Assembly (NCBI GenBank): GCA_030248215.1
Contig: JASANG010002626.1
Coordinates: 1-64,000 of the forward strand
DNA from: Enoplolaimus lenunculus
Lineage: Eukaryota > Nematoda > Enoplea > Enoplida > Thoracostomopsidae
Direction: 5' to 3'
DNA: 64,000 bases
Of the stretch, positions 22,301 through 31,689 are shown piece by piece. The number at the start of each line of letters is the position of its first letter. The stretch's first letter is position 1. Position numbers and translations under genes: made by a program. The notes below the pieces were generated by a model. It saw only the letters and a program-made list of their open reading frames with translations. It ran no database searches and was not told where the DNA came from.

Positions 22301-24134
22301 AAAAGTACCTTGTTTCGTTATTTCAATTTAACAGTAAAACATTTAATGTGACAGTGTTGTTCTGAGAACCGAAAATGTTAGAAGAGACATATACCGTTGC
22401 CCGAGGGTGGGTTAAATCGCCAATTTAAAGACACGGGTTATCAATTCGCTCCACCATACAAATCGTGTATTTTATTTCATAAGTGGCATAAAAACGTTTT
22501 CGATAGCTTACATACAAGGTTGAATATTTTTTCTAAATAAAGCGCCAAAATTTTTCTAGGGGGGAGCTAAACCCGACTTGTTCCCTTCCGGCTACGTGAT
22601 CCAGGGTGTTTTAGAAGTATTAACAGAGACTAAATTATAGGTTGTCCAGGCCGTGGCTAGCTCAATTTGGTAGGGTGCTAAACATTTTTCAGAAGTGGCA
22701 TATAAAAGTTTTCGAAGACTTACATACAAGGTTGATTAGTTTCTGAAAGAGGGCCCAGTTTTTTTTCAGGGTGGAGCTAAACTTGCCTTGTTCCCTTCTG
22801 GCCCGAGGGTGTTCCAGTAGTATTAACAGAGGCTATATAAATGAACGACTGCTTGAGATAACATTGCGTTTTTTATTTATAAGAAAATGCATTTCAAATT
22901 TTAACGCTATCCGTAGCAAAATCGCTTGTGTTTTGTTTACAAGTACTACAGACTCTTGGTTCAACTGAATGCAGAATTCAATTTAATTTTACTAACCGCT
23001 CGAAGCTGATACTATTATCAGCAGAGCAAAAAAGTTAAGAAATGCACGTTTCCGGCCAAAACGATCAGAAATTTGCCCGGCGACAAGAGATCCGATTAAC
23101 ATCGCCCCAAGCTGGAGTGAAATGATAAATTCTTGGACCCAGTACTTTGATCCGAGCAAATCAAAATCCATCGCCACCGAATAAAATCGAATCTGAAATT
23201 GAATAAATATTTCCATTATTTCTTTTCTGCATGAATATTTTATATTTTTTATCAGACACATTGGTTTGTATTCTCAAATGTGTGTAGCACCTATCGCCAG
23301 TTATAGTGATTGGCTTTTGTAACTTTTGAGCCACTGCTCGGGTAGAATTTCTGCCGGAATTTCCGGCAATTCCGGTACTGAAATTTCGCATATTTTTTAC
23401 AAAATGTGCTTGGTTTGGTGCGTTTTGTTTTACATTTTGGTTCAATTTTCAGGCAAAACTTTACCCATGTTTCATAAATATTAAAAAGCAACACCAAAAG
23501 ATTCAACAACAATTGACAGATAGTCATCCCATGATTTTCCAGGTCAAAATCTTTAGGGTTATATATAAATCTAGTAAATTAATCATTTTAACTGCATAAT
23601 TTGGCCTCTCTTCTGGATTCACCACCGGCTCCGGCAGAATTTGTTGACCTCCGGCTCCGGTATTTGTCACCTCCGGTTGCACCCTGCTAACACATGTTAG
23701 TTGCAATATATATACATTTGAGAATATGGACCCTATTTTGAGGCTAGGATTCGAGACTACTAGCGCGTTATTTAGTAAACATCACTGGTTTTATACTCTA
23801 TCGCGAAAAATGATACGCTTTACCTGAGGTATCTCATACCTACCGAAGTGTCACAGTCCGTGCTGTTTTTTAATTGGTCGAATCTCAAAGTCACATCGTG
23901 CGTTTGATTGGTTAAATTATATGATGCTCGAAGCTCGTCCAGTTTGTCATAATACCACGTACGGTTTCGAAAATGACACAGTTCGCCATGTGACGGTTCC
24001 AAACGGCCAAAAATCATAAATCCATTGTGAGGAGCGACCACGAATACTACTGCCATATACCACGTGTATAAAAACCATTGGTAACGGCCAAATCCTCCAG
24101 TTAATTTTACAATTTCCTCAAATTCCGCAGTCAT
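13320..24134 (-). CDS. SLC22-type organic ion transporter (MFS), 8 exons
   Basis: Multipass carrier of the SLC22 (OCT/OAT/OCTN) family that moves small organic ions across the plasma membrane; the substrate cannot be told. Exons in transcript order: 24134-23844, 23192-22997, 21707-21573, 20555-20350, 18720-18561, 17749-17585, 15580-15342, 13526-13320. Phases close over 1599 nt to give 532 aa, the usual family length. Visible hallmarks: GFGRYQ at the N-terminus; a large first extracellular loop with two Cys and four N-glycosylation sequons (N57, N73, N76, N90); MFS motif GQISDRFGRKR at 136-146; ESPKWL at 250-255; QVGRRP after TM8; LPETKG at 495-500 before a hydrophilic Lys/Gln-rich tail. The start ATG at 24134 is chosen because the family's N-terminus begins there; an in-frame ATG lies at 24152. 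The exon 1 donor is set at 23843 by phase; a stronger-looking GTAAAG at 23823 would break frame. Introns are packed with MITEs. Confidence 0.93.
13676..13812. mobile_element. GGCC family-1 MITE, truncated, in a transporter intron
   Basis: TTAGGC units at 13683-13770 are followed by ACTGTTGCGGTCCTGTTCT and ACGTGG, the right end of family 1. The left end is lost. It lies in intron 7 of the SLC22 gene. Confidence 0.65.
14260..14457. mobile_element. CCCGTATTCTCAAATG-type MITE
   Basis: CCCGAATTCTCAAATGCG at the left with the TAGCACCTATCAC box; CTACACATTTCAGGATA at the right. About 198 bp; apparently without the nested elements found in sister copies. Confidence 0.65.
14557..15127. mobile_element. 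MITE with ATGCGGGGTTCACG ends
   Basis: ATGCGGGGTTCACG (14557) is exactly mirrored by CGTGAACCCCGCAT (ending 15127). Subterminal GTTACGTTTCGTCACATG is mirrored by GACAAAACGTGACCC. The interior contains several CATATGACAT words and a short tandem array (14690-14796). A second copy starts at 63720. About 571 bp, noncoding, in intron 7 of the transporter. Confidence 0.75.
14690..14796. repeat. Short tandem repeat, about 20-23 bp unit
   Basis: Five diverged units of the form CCGCCAAAATTTGAATTTTC within the MITE at 14557-15127. Confidence 0.7.
15774..16181. mobile_element. CG-rich GCGCTATAC-family element, long copy
   Basis: TTGCGCTA..CTTGTCGTAC at the left and GGCGCCGGACGTCAAC...GTATAGCGCAA at the right are inverted. 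Between them are repeated words GACGGCGCCGT, ACGGGTGACG and GACGCACGGTGACAG, and a GTACGATAC/GTACGTGAG palindrome near 15900-15930. The block is far richer in CpG than the surrounding intron. The right half is internally duplicated, making this copy longer than 38589-38764. Confidence 0.75.
16188..16485. mobile_element. Foldback element with long inverted repeats
   Basis: TGCAAAGTTCAAAATAACTT (16188) is mirrored at the right by AGTTATTGTGAACTTTGCA (ending 16485). Pairing continues inward through TTGAGTGACTG, CACCGATT.GTACCGGT, TTTTAAAATTTACTC and GTTAGCCTCAC words, so well over 100 bp per arm can pair. It directly abuts the CG-rich element. Noncoding. Confidence 0.8.
16654..16742. mobile_element. 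Right half of a CACTGCAAAAA-type MITE
   Basis: GGCGGAGTCGAATTTGACTC, GTTTGTGTAGTC and the end CCGTTTTTTGCAGTG match the family. The left half is replaced by a scrap of the CG-rich element (about 16612-16652). Confidence 0.65.
17020..17270. mobile_element. CACTGTAAATT-type MITE
   Basis: CACTGTAAATTTCAGTGAG and its mirror GGAATTTACAGTG bound 251 bp of GAGTT/AACTC words. Closely similar to the copy at 3735-3960. In intron 6 of the transporter. Confidence 0.8.
17353..17577. mobile_element. TTAA-flanked MITE carrying a tRNA-like segment
   Basis: TTAA occurs at both borders (17353-17356, 17574-17577). The end CCCCTTCTCGCATTGAG is mirrored by CATGTGAGAAAGGG. TTAA plus CCC ends is the piggyBac signature. 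The border at 17577 lies only 8 nt inside the intron that follows exon 6 of the SLC22 gene (donor G at 17584). A second copy at 35414-35690 is similarly placed in another gene. Confidence 0.75.
17461..17536 (+). other. tRNA-like segment inside the MITE
   Basis: Box A-like TAGCTGAGTGG and box B-like GAGTTCGAATCC are spaced as in a tRNA gene, starting at AAGCTCCTATAGCT. The acceptor and T stems do not close, so this is a tRNA-derived segment and not a working tRNA. It could still recruit RNA polymerase III. Confidence 0.6.
18096..18250. mobile_element. Eroded GGCC-family MITE
   Basis: AAGGCCGTTAGCATAAGTATA followed by CCTAAGCCTCAGCG and later GCAGCCTCGCTTGAAAACG keep the order of the family-1 boxes, with low identity. 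Confidence 0.5.
18311..18452. mobile_element. CACTGCAAAAA-type MITE, short copy
   Basis: CACACCAAAAAATGGTGAGTC at the left and ACACCATTTTTTGCAGTG at the right. The inner GGCGGAGTCGAATTTGACTC arm is present and most of the opposite arm is lost. Intron 5 of the transporter. Confidence 0.75.
18753..19016. mobile_element. CACTGTAAATT-type MITE, diverged
   Basis: CATTGTAAATTCCAGTGAG and AGAATTTACAATG bound 264 bp of GAGTT/AACTC words. It lies 33 nt upstream of the exon 5 acceptor in transcript terms. Confidence 0.75.
19248..19459. mobile_element. hAT-like MITE with CCGG hexamers, diverged
   Basis: CAGGGTGTAACCGGATATCC at the left, CCGTTTACACCGTG at the right, with flanks CAACGTAC and TAATGTAC (6 of 8 identical) as a decayed target duplication. 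Confidence 0.6.
19780..19968. mobile_element. MITE with CGCGTTGCGTTTTT ends
   Basis: GCACGCGTTGCGTTTTTGGCC with a C run is mirrored by a G run and GCAAAAATGCAACGCG. A second copy lies at 37574-37735. Flanking sequence (GTGCAACTGGGTACATTC on one side, GTTGCACACTCTTCTGC on the other) extends the inverted symmetry. Confidence 0.65.
20955..21360. mobile_element. Composite: hAT-like relic broken by a CTGTAGTGACCC-family fragment
   Basis: AGGGTGTAACCAGGTTTCCGG (about 20957) and GTCCGTTTACACCCTG (ending 21360) are the two ends of a CCGG-hexamer hAT-like element. A partial CTGTGGTGACCCGAATAAG element with its AGTCCGTATCC boxes occupies about 21210-21307 between them. Confidence 0.5.
22040..22255. 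repeat. GTCGACGAATTGTCG-type interspersed repeat
   Basis: GACAATTCGTCGCCCGACAAC at the left and GGTCGACGAATTGTCGCG plus GACGATGAGTTGTC-like words further right; TTAGGC-like words lie between. Same family as 5636 and 52285. Confidence 0.5.
22440..22815. mobile_element. Two relics of the hAT-like GTAGCCAGCTC family
   Basis: Two adjacent segments share AGTGGCATA.AAA.TTTTCGA, CTTACATACAAGGTTGA and GGGAGCTAAAC boxes, at about 22480-22590 and 22650-22790. The words match the interior of the family copies at 40584 and 5858. Ends are eroded. Confidence 0.5.
23266..23732. mobile_element. CCCGTATTCTCAAATG-type MITE interrupted by a hAT-like element
   Basis: TTTGTATTCTCAAATGTGTG with the TAGCACCTATCGCC box is at the left, and ACATTTGAGAATATGGACC at the right. 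Between about 23330 and 23688 sits a CCGG-hexamer element ending ACCTCCGGTTGCACCCTG. In intron 1 of the transporter. Confidence 0.65.
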
Positions 24135-24198
24135 TCGAGTTGAAATTAACAAACTTAAACGTCTCTGATATTGGCCGGTTTAAATGAAAGCTGCAATG

Positions 24199-24448
24199 AT
24201 CAATGTAAAGAACACGGGACGGAACAGTATTATAAGCATATTCCTAAACCTAATCCTAACCTTAAGTCTAAGTGGAAGAATGAGCATATTCCTAAGCCAA
24301 AGCATAATCCTAAGCCTTAGTGTAAGCGTACGAATGACTATATTCCTAAGCCTAAGCCTAAGCCAAGCAAAAAATTAGTCTAAAGCTTAAGCTTACTCTA
24401 TTACATTCCTGCCGGAAACCGTTCCACCCCAGTTCTCTACATGGGCCA
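24199..24448. mobile_element. GGCC family-1 MITE with TTAGGC arrays
   Basis: CAATGTAAAGAACACGGGACG at the left and GTTCCACCCCAGTTCTCTAC..GGGCC at the right. The block AGCATATTCCTAAGCC is repeated about three times, each followed by a CCTAAG run. It sits 65 nt beyond the transporter start codon, so it may lie in the gene's promoter or 5' UTR. Confidence 0.8.
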
Positions 24449-24567
24449 CCGTATCTATGCAAACTGAAATTTGTATTGCTCCCGACGGAAATGAAAATCT
24501 TAACATCTCTGCCGCCAACGATTAGAAATATTTCGGACGGATCAAACAATTAGGTTTTAAAACATTT

Positions 24568-24711
24568 GGCCGATGTAAAGATCAAGAACGGAACGACGTT
24601 ATTCCGAGGGACTGACATATACAATAAACTTAAGCTTTAAACTAATTTTTTGCTTAAGCTTAGGCTTAGGCATACGAATATACTGTTTCGCCGCTGTTCT
24701 ATACATTGGCT
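24568..24711. mobile_element. GGCC family-1 MITE, short copy
   Basis: GGCCGATGTAAAGATCAAG and GCCGCTGTTCTATACATTGGC are the mirrored ends. Two TTAGGC units in the middle. Confidence 0.75.
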
Positions 24712-24885
24712 AAGTTGTTTATATGAACTTTACCAGTACAAAAAATCAAATCCTACACTATATTTTTGACAAATGTCGTAATGAATTAGCAATGTTGACA
24801 GTATAACAATTTACCGTACATAATTTAGTCAAATTTCAATTTGCACGAAAAATACACACGCAAAAGATCGAGTTGTGCAATACGC

Positions 24886-25230
24886 GTTTACAGCTGCAGT
24901 TTTACAAGCTGCAAAAAACTTGCGTGTGTGAATAGGGCTTTACAAGATTATCTGAATAATGAACGTTGTTGTGCAAACTTTTTATTTCAAAACAATCACG
25001 AACAATTGATTTCATGTGCCCTTAATTTACCAATACGCGTTAAAGCCAAACGCTGCAAACGGTTTTACAAGCTGCAAAAAACTTGCGTGTGTGAATAGGG
25101 CTTTACATGATTGTCTGAATAATCAACGTTGTTGTGCAAACTTTTTATTTCAAAACAATCACGAACAATTGATTTGATGTGTCCTTAATTTACCAATACG
25201 CGTAAAAACCAAACGCTGCAAACGGCATTA
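24886..25230. repeat. Two-copy tandem duplication, 163 bp unit
   Basis: ACAAGCTGCAAAAAACTTGC occurs at 24904 and again at 25067. Both copies run on through AATAGGGCTTTACA, AACGTTGTTGTGCAAAC and TTTACCAATACGCGT with few differences, so the duplication is young. The ACACGCAAG and AATAGGGCTTT words also occur in the element at 35738-36320. Confidence 0.85.
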
Positions 25231-25549
25231 TTTTTAGTCAGCCGTACTGTTTAAACAAACATAAGCCTTGATGCTTACTGGTGCTAACAAGATTTCAAAT
25301 TAAAAGATAATAATTTGTCAAAAGATTGCCACGATTTTTGTTTGGTACAACGTAAAATTTAGATTATAAAACATAAAAGTTTTCAAAAATAACACAAAAT
25401 AATATTTAGAGACACAGATAACGCTTTATAACTGTAAGACTGGGTGGTTAAAAATGTTCAAAATAGTTCAGTTTGCGGAAAAAATTTTTTAGGAACTACA
25501 AACCTTTTGTACGGGTTTTGTTTAGGGAAATTAAATTTTTAAACCACCG

Positions 25550-25650
25550 AGCAATAAGTTGCCCAGTCGACGAAGGTTTGGATTATTACAAGTTATCGGT
25601 CGACGAGAGTGGGGGCGACGAATTGTCGAAATGCCGAGTGGGACATGGTG
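25550..25650. repeat. GTCGACGAATTGTCG-type fragment
   Basis: CCAGTCGACGAAGG, GGTCGACGAGAG and GGCGACGAATTGTCG match the dispersed family seen at 5636, 22040 and 52285. Confidence 0.45.
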
Positions 25651-25820
25651 TTATCGTTTAAATGTTTTATAAATGTTCGAGCTTTCCACCAATCAAATTG
25701 AAATGTGCAAATATTCACTTCAACAGATTTTTATAGAAAAAGTAGCAAAAACACTCAAAATTTTTATGATTACGGATGAATTTTTGTTATTTTCAATTTA
25801 TATCGAACAATTGCACAGTA

Positions 25821-26272
25821 CTGTAGTGACCCGAATAAGAGGGTGGGGTAATAAGTGAACAGGGTCCCTATTTGAGTCTAATCAATTGGAGTCCGTATCC
25901 CTAATAAGAGTCTGTAAGCGGATAGAGTCTCTAAACCGTGAAAAGAGTCCATAAATGTCAATTATCCCTAATTGTAGCGCATAAATTACTCCAGGACCAA
26001 ATTATTTGAGTTTGAAACTTTAAAGCGTACTTACTTAAATCTTGAAAGTACATTACTAAGTATAACCTTGTATTATCGCTCAAGCCATTGACACAAGACG
26101 AACCAACGTTTAATTCAACGGATAGTTGCAATGTCGTAGATATATCAGTAACGAAGGGAGAAGGAGGGCGGCTTGAAAATAAATAACAGTCCGTAACCGA
26201 ATAACAAGGGGGAGGTACCCTCAGGAGAGGCCAAATAAATATCAGCCCTCCCTCTTATTCGGGTCACTACAG
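25821..26272. mobile_element. CTGTAGTGACCCGAATAAG-family MITE, best copy
   Basis: CTGTAGTGACCCGAATAAGA and TCTTATTCGGGTCACTACAG are perfect mirror ends. TA lies immediately outside both ends (25819-25820, 26273-26274), the expected Tc1/mariner-type target duplication. 452 bp, noncoding; reference copy for the family. Confidence 0.88.
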
Positions 26273-26832
26273 TAATAAATTGATCAATTTATCAATTAAA
26301 CATTTAACTCCCTCGTTTCATATACGGGCCTTGAGGATCCCGCCAACTGGAAGTCATACAGACATTGAAGACATAGAGATCAAAGGTGTTAAGCTTACGT
26401 TTATGTTTTGGCTTCGAATCAGGTTTGTTGTTATAGTTACACTTAGGTTTAGGCTTAGGTTTACGCTTAGGTCCAGTACGCAGTGCTCTGGAGTTAACAG
26501 AGGCCGCATTCCCTAACGTTCTTTTTGCTGAAAAGGAACAGTTTTAATTGATCTAAAAAGTTACGGAGAACGAAATGTTGAAAACATTTTAACTTAACAT
26601 TGGAGACCAAAGACAACCGCTGGATTAAACGGCAGCGATCTACGCAAGACTTATGAGTTATGACCTTTTCAAAATTAGCTCAATGAATCGGACTATATGG
26701 TTAATAGCAACAGTGTGTACCTAAATTAGGTTTGTCTCAGCATCAGTTGATAACAAAAATTTTTTCAAAATCATTTAGGCTCGCTTGACATCATTCCCGT
26801 CTGACCAATTCTTTCAACAGGAACACCAGATG

Positions 26833-27148
26833 ACGTTATTGTCAATTATCGTTAATTTTAGTGCATAAATGTCTCCAGGACCAAATAATTTGATTTCGAA
26901 AGTTTAAAGTGTACTTAAATTTTGAAAGTACATTCTTAAGTATAGCTTTGCACGATCGTTCAAACAATTGACACAAGACAAATAAACGTTTAATTCTGCT
27001 GATAGTTGCAATACCGGATATATATCAGTAACGAAAGATAGCGGAGCGTGGGTTACTAAATAACAGCCCGTAACCGAATAACGAGGGAGTACCCTCTGGA
27101 GAGGCCAAATAAATATCAGCCCCCCGCCTCTTATTCGGGTCACTACAG
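26833..27148. mobile_element. CTGTAGTGACCCGAATAAG-family MITE, left-truncated
   Basis: Starts inside the family at GTGCATAAATGTCTCCAGG and runs to a perfect right end CTCTTATTCGGGTCACTACAG followed by TA. Confidence 0.8.
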
Positions 27149-27453
27149 TACACTATTACTACTGGGACACTGTGGGTGTTCAACTGTCTTTAAACCAACT
27201 CGGATAGTTTGTAAACCCCTTCTATTCTTTGTTTTTGATTACCAACAGGGCTATGATTTCGGTATCTCACACCATGGTTTTCAAAACGAATCCGCCAGAA
27301 TTACAAATTGTCTTAATTTGTACAAAAACAAAGTACCTGTATCAAAAACTGAGTTAACAAGATTTAGCACCGGAAAAAAACCAGCAGGAACAACGATTTT
27401 TTTGGTTTTTTCCATATTTTCTGAAAGACTGCAAAAAACTTATTAAAACTTTT

Positions 27454-27858
27454 TCAAAAATATAATTTTAGCAAACAACTTTTGGTTACAGTGGCCGTAT
27501 TTCGGCGGAAAACGTAGAAATTGGTTTGTTGTGACGCTTCCATTCGGGACTTGTTTCGCTTAAGTGTCAGAGGCACATTTATTAGACTCTGTAATTCGTG
27601 TCTGATTTGATGCATCAGACGTTCACGGTCGCTATGATGGAGTTGACCTAGAAGCAGACGTTTTTTCTGTTGCCTAAAGTGAGGTCGAACTTTACCTAAG
27701 ATGGTTTTGCTTATGAATCCTATTTGATTTCGCTGATGTGGTTTTGTTTGATCCAACAATCCCATGCGGTGTAACTTATATTTTAAATTAAAATTTTTGA
27801 TTAAATTTATGTAACCATGAAACTGCAAATACTGTGAGTACATTTTTGCCGAATTCAA
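27454..27858 (-). CDS. Possible uncharacterised ORF, 134 codons
   Basis: An open frame begins with ATG at 27858 and ends at 27454. The product would be 134 aa, basic and rich in Gln, Arg, His and Leu, with a stretch from about residue 68 (LLLGQLHHSDRERL) that could form amphipathic helix. I do not recognise a family. Composition is less AT-biased than the flanks, which supports coding, but no neighbouring exon was found. It could be an exon of an unseen gene, a remnant of a mobile element, or chance. Confidence 0.3.
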   Translation of the reverse strand: MNSAKMYSQYLQFHGYINLIKNFNLKYKLHRMGLLDQTKPHQRNQIGFISKTILGKVRPHFRQQKKRLLLGQLHHSDRERLMHQIRHELQSLINVPLTLKRNKSRMEASQQTNFYVFRRNTATVTKSCLLKLYF

Positions 27859-27964
27859 ACTGGCCTCACATATACTGGATAATATAGTTGTCGGGTACTT
27901 TTAGTATCATTTTTGCGCAAGAGTTAGCACGCATTAAACGTTTTTGTATGTGTAGAAGCTTGCC

Positions 27965-28030
27965 TGCAACCGGAATTCCGGTTCCAGTAGGGAAATCGGT
28001 ATTTTTCACTAACCGGTTCCGGTAATAAAT
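27965..28030. mobile_element. Fragment with CCGGTT hexamers
   Basis: AACCGGAATTCCGGTTCCAG and AACCGGTTCCGG words match the hAT-like CAGGGTGCAACCGGA family. It abuts the 128 bp satellite. Confidence 0.5.
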
Positions 28031-28036
28031 TCGGTA

Positions 28037-29062
28037 TTTGCTCACCAGAATTTTCATGTATCATACGTTTCCAGCTACTGCATTTGTTTCAAGATTTTGG
28101 CATTCTAACTGGTATGTTCATACTATTAAATGCGATAAAATAGTGTTGAAGTATTTTTGTAGCATTTGCTCACCGGAATTTTCCTGTATCATAATTTTCC
28201 AGCTACTGCATTTGTTTCAAGATTTTGGCATTCTAACTGGCATGTTCATACTATTAAATGCGATAAAATAGTGTTGAAGTATTTTTGTAGCATTTGCTCA
28301 CCGGAATTTTCCTGTATCATACGTTTCCAGCTACTGCATTTGTTTCAAGATTTTGGCATTCTAACTGGTATGTTCATACTATTAAATGCGATAAAATAGT
28401 GTTGAAGTATTTTTGTAGCATTTGCTCACCGGAATTTTCCTGTATCATACGTTTCCAGCTACTGCATTTGTTTCAAGATTTTGGCATTCTAACTGGTATG
28501 TTCATACTATTAAATGCGATAAAATAGTGTTGAAGTATTTTTGTAGCATTTGCTCACCGGAATTTTCCTGTATCATACGTTTCCAGCTACTGCATTTGTT
28601 TCAAGATTTTGGCATTCTAACTGGTATGTTCGTACTATTAAATGCGCTATAATAGTGTTGAAGTATTTTTGTAGCATTTGCTCACCGGAATTTTCCTGTA
28701 TCATACGTTTCCAGCTACTGCATTTGTTTCATGATTTTGGCATTCAAACTGGTATGTTCATACTATTAAATGCGATAAAATAGTGTTGAAGTATTTTTGT
28801 AGCATTTGCTCACCGGAATTTTCCTGTATCATACGTTTCCAGCTACTGCATTTGTTTCATGATTTTGGCATTCTAACTGGTATGTTCGTACTATTAAATG
28901 CTCTATAATAGTGTTGAAGTATTTTTGTAGCATTTGCTCACCGGAATTTTCCTGTATCATACGTTTCCAGCTACTGCATTTGTTTCAGGATTTTGGCATT
29001 CTAAATGGTATGTTCGTACTATCAAATGCGATAAAATAGTGTTGAAGTATTTTTGTAGCTTT
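28037..29062. repeat. Tandem satellite, 128 bp unit, 8 copies
   Basis: GCTCACCGGAATTTTCCTGT-type blocks start every 128 bp from about 28038. Units also carry TTTCCAGCTACTGCATTTG and GTGTTGAAGTATTTTTGTAG. Neighbouring units differ by only a few bases, so the array is young or homogenised. The 77-codon frames seen in each unit overlap the next and are repeat artefacts. Confidence 0.95.
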
Positions 29063-29089
29063 TGCAGCCCATTTGTTTATTTTGAGATC

Positions 29090-29190
29090 TAGTGTCGAAT
29101 TCTCAAATGTATGTAGCACCTGTTACAAGTTAGTGATAAGCCTTGTGTATAACTTACCCAGCTGGTGACTATTGAAGATTCGAAAGCTAA
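29090..29190. mobile_element. Left part of CCCGTATTCTCAAATG-type MITE
   Basis: TCGAATTCTCAAATGTATG, the TAGCACCTGTTAC box and GTTAGTGATAAGCC match the family. The right end was not found. Confidence 0.5.
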
Positions 29191-30033
29191 GAGTATTCGT
29201 GCTTCATGTTGAGAAAATTAAAATAGTTTGGCTATCTTCTAGCAAGCTATGCTCGTTTGGTTTCACTACTGTACCAATAGGTTTTGCTGCTTTGGCATGG
29301 TTTTTTTACATATTTAAAAAATTTGACTAGCAAACACTTTAATTTTGTGTTGCATTGAATATTTAAGTACGATTTCAAAACGTACATTTAGCCGCACGTT
29401 CGCCGCGTTTGCAAAGTTTATCTCTTTGCTCAAAATAGTTAAACTATAGCAAACGCCGGTTATAATTGGTGTAATCCTGTTTTTAATGGGTTTTTAGCTA
29501 TTTTAATATCTCATGTGGACGTGATAAAATGGCTTCGTTTGCCGGGTTTGGGGAAAGGTACCCCTGCGGCGGCTCTGTCGTTTAACGGTGAAAGCATAGC
29601 TAAAATCTAAATAGGAAGTTTAGAATTTTCGCCATTGTGTTGTTGTTTCAGAATTATAAAAGAAACGAAATTTTTGGCGATGTAAGCATCAAAAAAGTTT
29701 CGTCGTTTTTGTTGAAAGCGACATAAAAGTTTCTAAGCTAAATGTTTAAATTTTCAAATTTATACAAATTTTATACCAATTTAGAAATGTTAAAATTTAC
29801 TTAAATGCATCTTTATGCCAAGATAATCTTCTTCTGCGTTAGTAGAGGCTTGAAAACATTTGTTTTTGAAGAAACTTCAAATTTTTGAAAAATTTCAAAG
29901 GAAATTTTTTTGCGAAGAAATCGATGATCTCGTTTGTTTCTGTACTAAAACATCAAAAAGGGTGCGAAACATTTTTAATAATGGCTAAAAACATTTAACA
30001 GTCGGTGAATATTTAAAATCTGATGTAAATTTC
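29191..30033. other. Gene-free AT-rich spacer
   Basis: No exon or repeat recognised. Confidence 0.35.
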
Positions 30034-30205
30034 GGTCCATGTTACTTTTAGAGTCATCTCGGTTTCTGGTTAGTCTGTAAAAGAGCAGGCTTAGGTTCTA
30101 TACTGCAGCTAAGGCGTAGGCATAGGTTTAGGGGTAGGGTGTAGGCTTAGGAATACCCTTTTGTAACGCTTATTCTTACGAATACGCTTAATCTATCCTT
30201 AAGGC
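30034..30205. mobile_element. GGCC family-2 MITE, diverged
   Basis: CGGTCCATGTTACTTTTAGAG at the left and CGCTTAATCTATCCTTAAGGC at the right enclose TTAGGC-like units, reading in the opposite sense to the 6475 copy. Confidence 0.55.
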
Positions 30206-31689
30206 ACAAAACTAAGGCAAAGGCCTAAATTTCCACGGTTTAAATAGACCCTGGAAATGAGTTAACGGTCGTCCAATCAAATTTCGTTTCCATCCCTGTG
30301 GTTGCTGGTGCTATTGTAGATAGCAACCAATGAACGCTGAAGATATGTGGCAAATAGCAGTGTTTCCAACGAAACCGAGTTATTTCGGCAAATGATTTCG
30401 CTTGCAATTTAATTATTTTTCAACTGTTTCCATTGAAAAAAACCAAGTTGTATCTGCAAACGGAAAAACAGTTATAAAGACTATTTTTTACGTCAAATTT
30501 AGTAATTTGAGAACAATTCGCGAGTAGTTTGATGCATGTAATTAAATAATTTTGCCACTTTGATTGTTCAGCGCCACCCTATCGTACCTAGCAAATTCTA
30601 ATTGCCTGCGGCGCAGACGAGCAGAGTAAAACAAAACGCGATCGCTTTTTTACGACAGAATTTGCTAGCAACAACCTGTATAACTCAAAGGTAGTATAGC
30701 TGTTTAAAAGGGCGAAGTTAATAATTTTTTTAAACTTTATGATTCATTATTTAAAAGTTTAATTTTTACCGCAATGTTTCATCAGAACTCACTTGTATTT
30801 TGTAGTGATGTCAGCGTGTTACTGTCACTATCGTTTGCTTCGAAACTACCTTAGGAATACACATCTTTGACGACAGCAACATAATTTTAGCATTTTATTC
30901 AATTCGTAGACGACGTACAAGAACGATATCTAGAAGTTCTTTTTACTCGACGTGTTCTGTGCCGGCGAAGGTGCTAATGCAAGCGCTAGAGTACACAGAG
31001 CGGGGGGATTTCTAGTTTTACAGCTGCAGCAGTAGCAGTCAGGCGACGGACGAGGGGGTGTACAATATTGCGAAATAAATCCTTGTATAATCGTTTCGAA
31101 AGTTTTGTCTACAAACAAACGCAGAAACTCGTTTCAGATCGACTTGTAGCATTCTGAGCTATAAGCATATACGCGTTTACATTGGTAGATTTTTGTTTTG
31201 CTAGCAACTGCAACTTTAGTGCGCGAATAATGTTGTATAACGGGGGGTGCAATTTTCAACGCGTTCTGCGTTCAAACGAATGCATTTGCATTAATGCGCA
31301 CACACTATTATAGCTAGTTGACGTGCGGAACGTTTTGCGTTTCAAAAAAGCAATATTTTTGTAAGTTTCTGCTCTGCTTTGCTTGCAGTGAGCGCAAATC
31401 TTTAGCTCACAACTTGTGTTGATTTTGCTCGTCTGTGGTCACTGTAAAATACAAAATTTCATAATATTGTAGCGTTAAAATTCAGCGTTGTATTGCGTTT
31501 GGTGAAATAGCTTAATATAAGAAATAAGCTACTGTTATGCAGTATGATTTTGTGCGCATTTAGTAATACTTTAGAATTTTACAAAAATACTGTTAAAAGC
31601 GGAACCCGGAAGAAATGTTTGATTTATGTTGATTTTAATTTTGATATATACTATGCACAAAATATAGAACAGGGCCGTAAACAGTGTAA
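30206..31689. other. Gene-free stretch
   Basis: No supported gene. Open frames are short and without recognisable motifs. A CATATACGCGT word and several CTGCTCTGC words give no assignment. Confidence 0.3.

Noticed and set aside
24897-25100. CRISPR-like direct repeats
   Set aside because: There are only two long copies of 163 bp with no spacers, in an animal genome.
28038-28783. Series of overlapping 77-codon frames on the plus strand
   Set aside because: They recur every 128 bp because of the satellite, and each stops at the same place in the unit.
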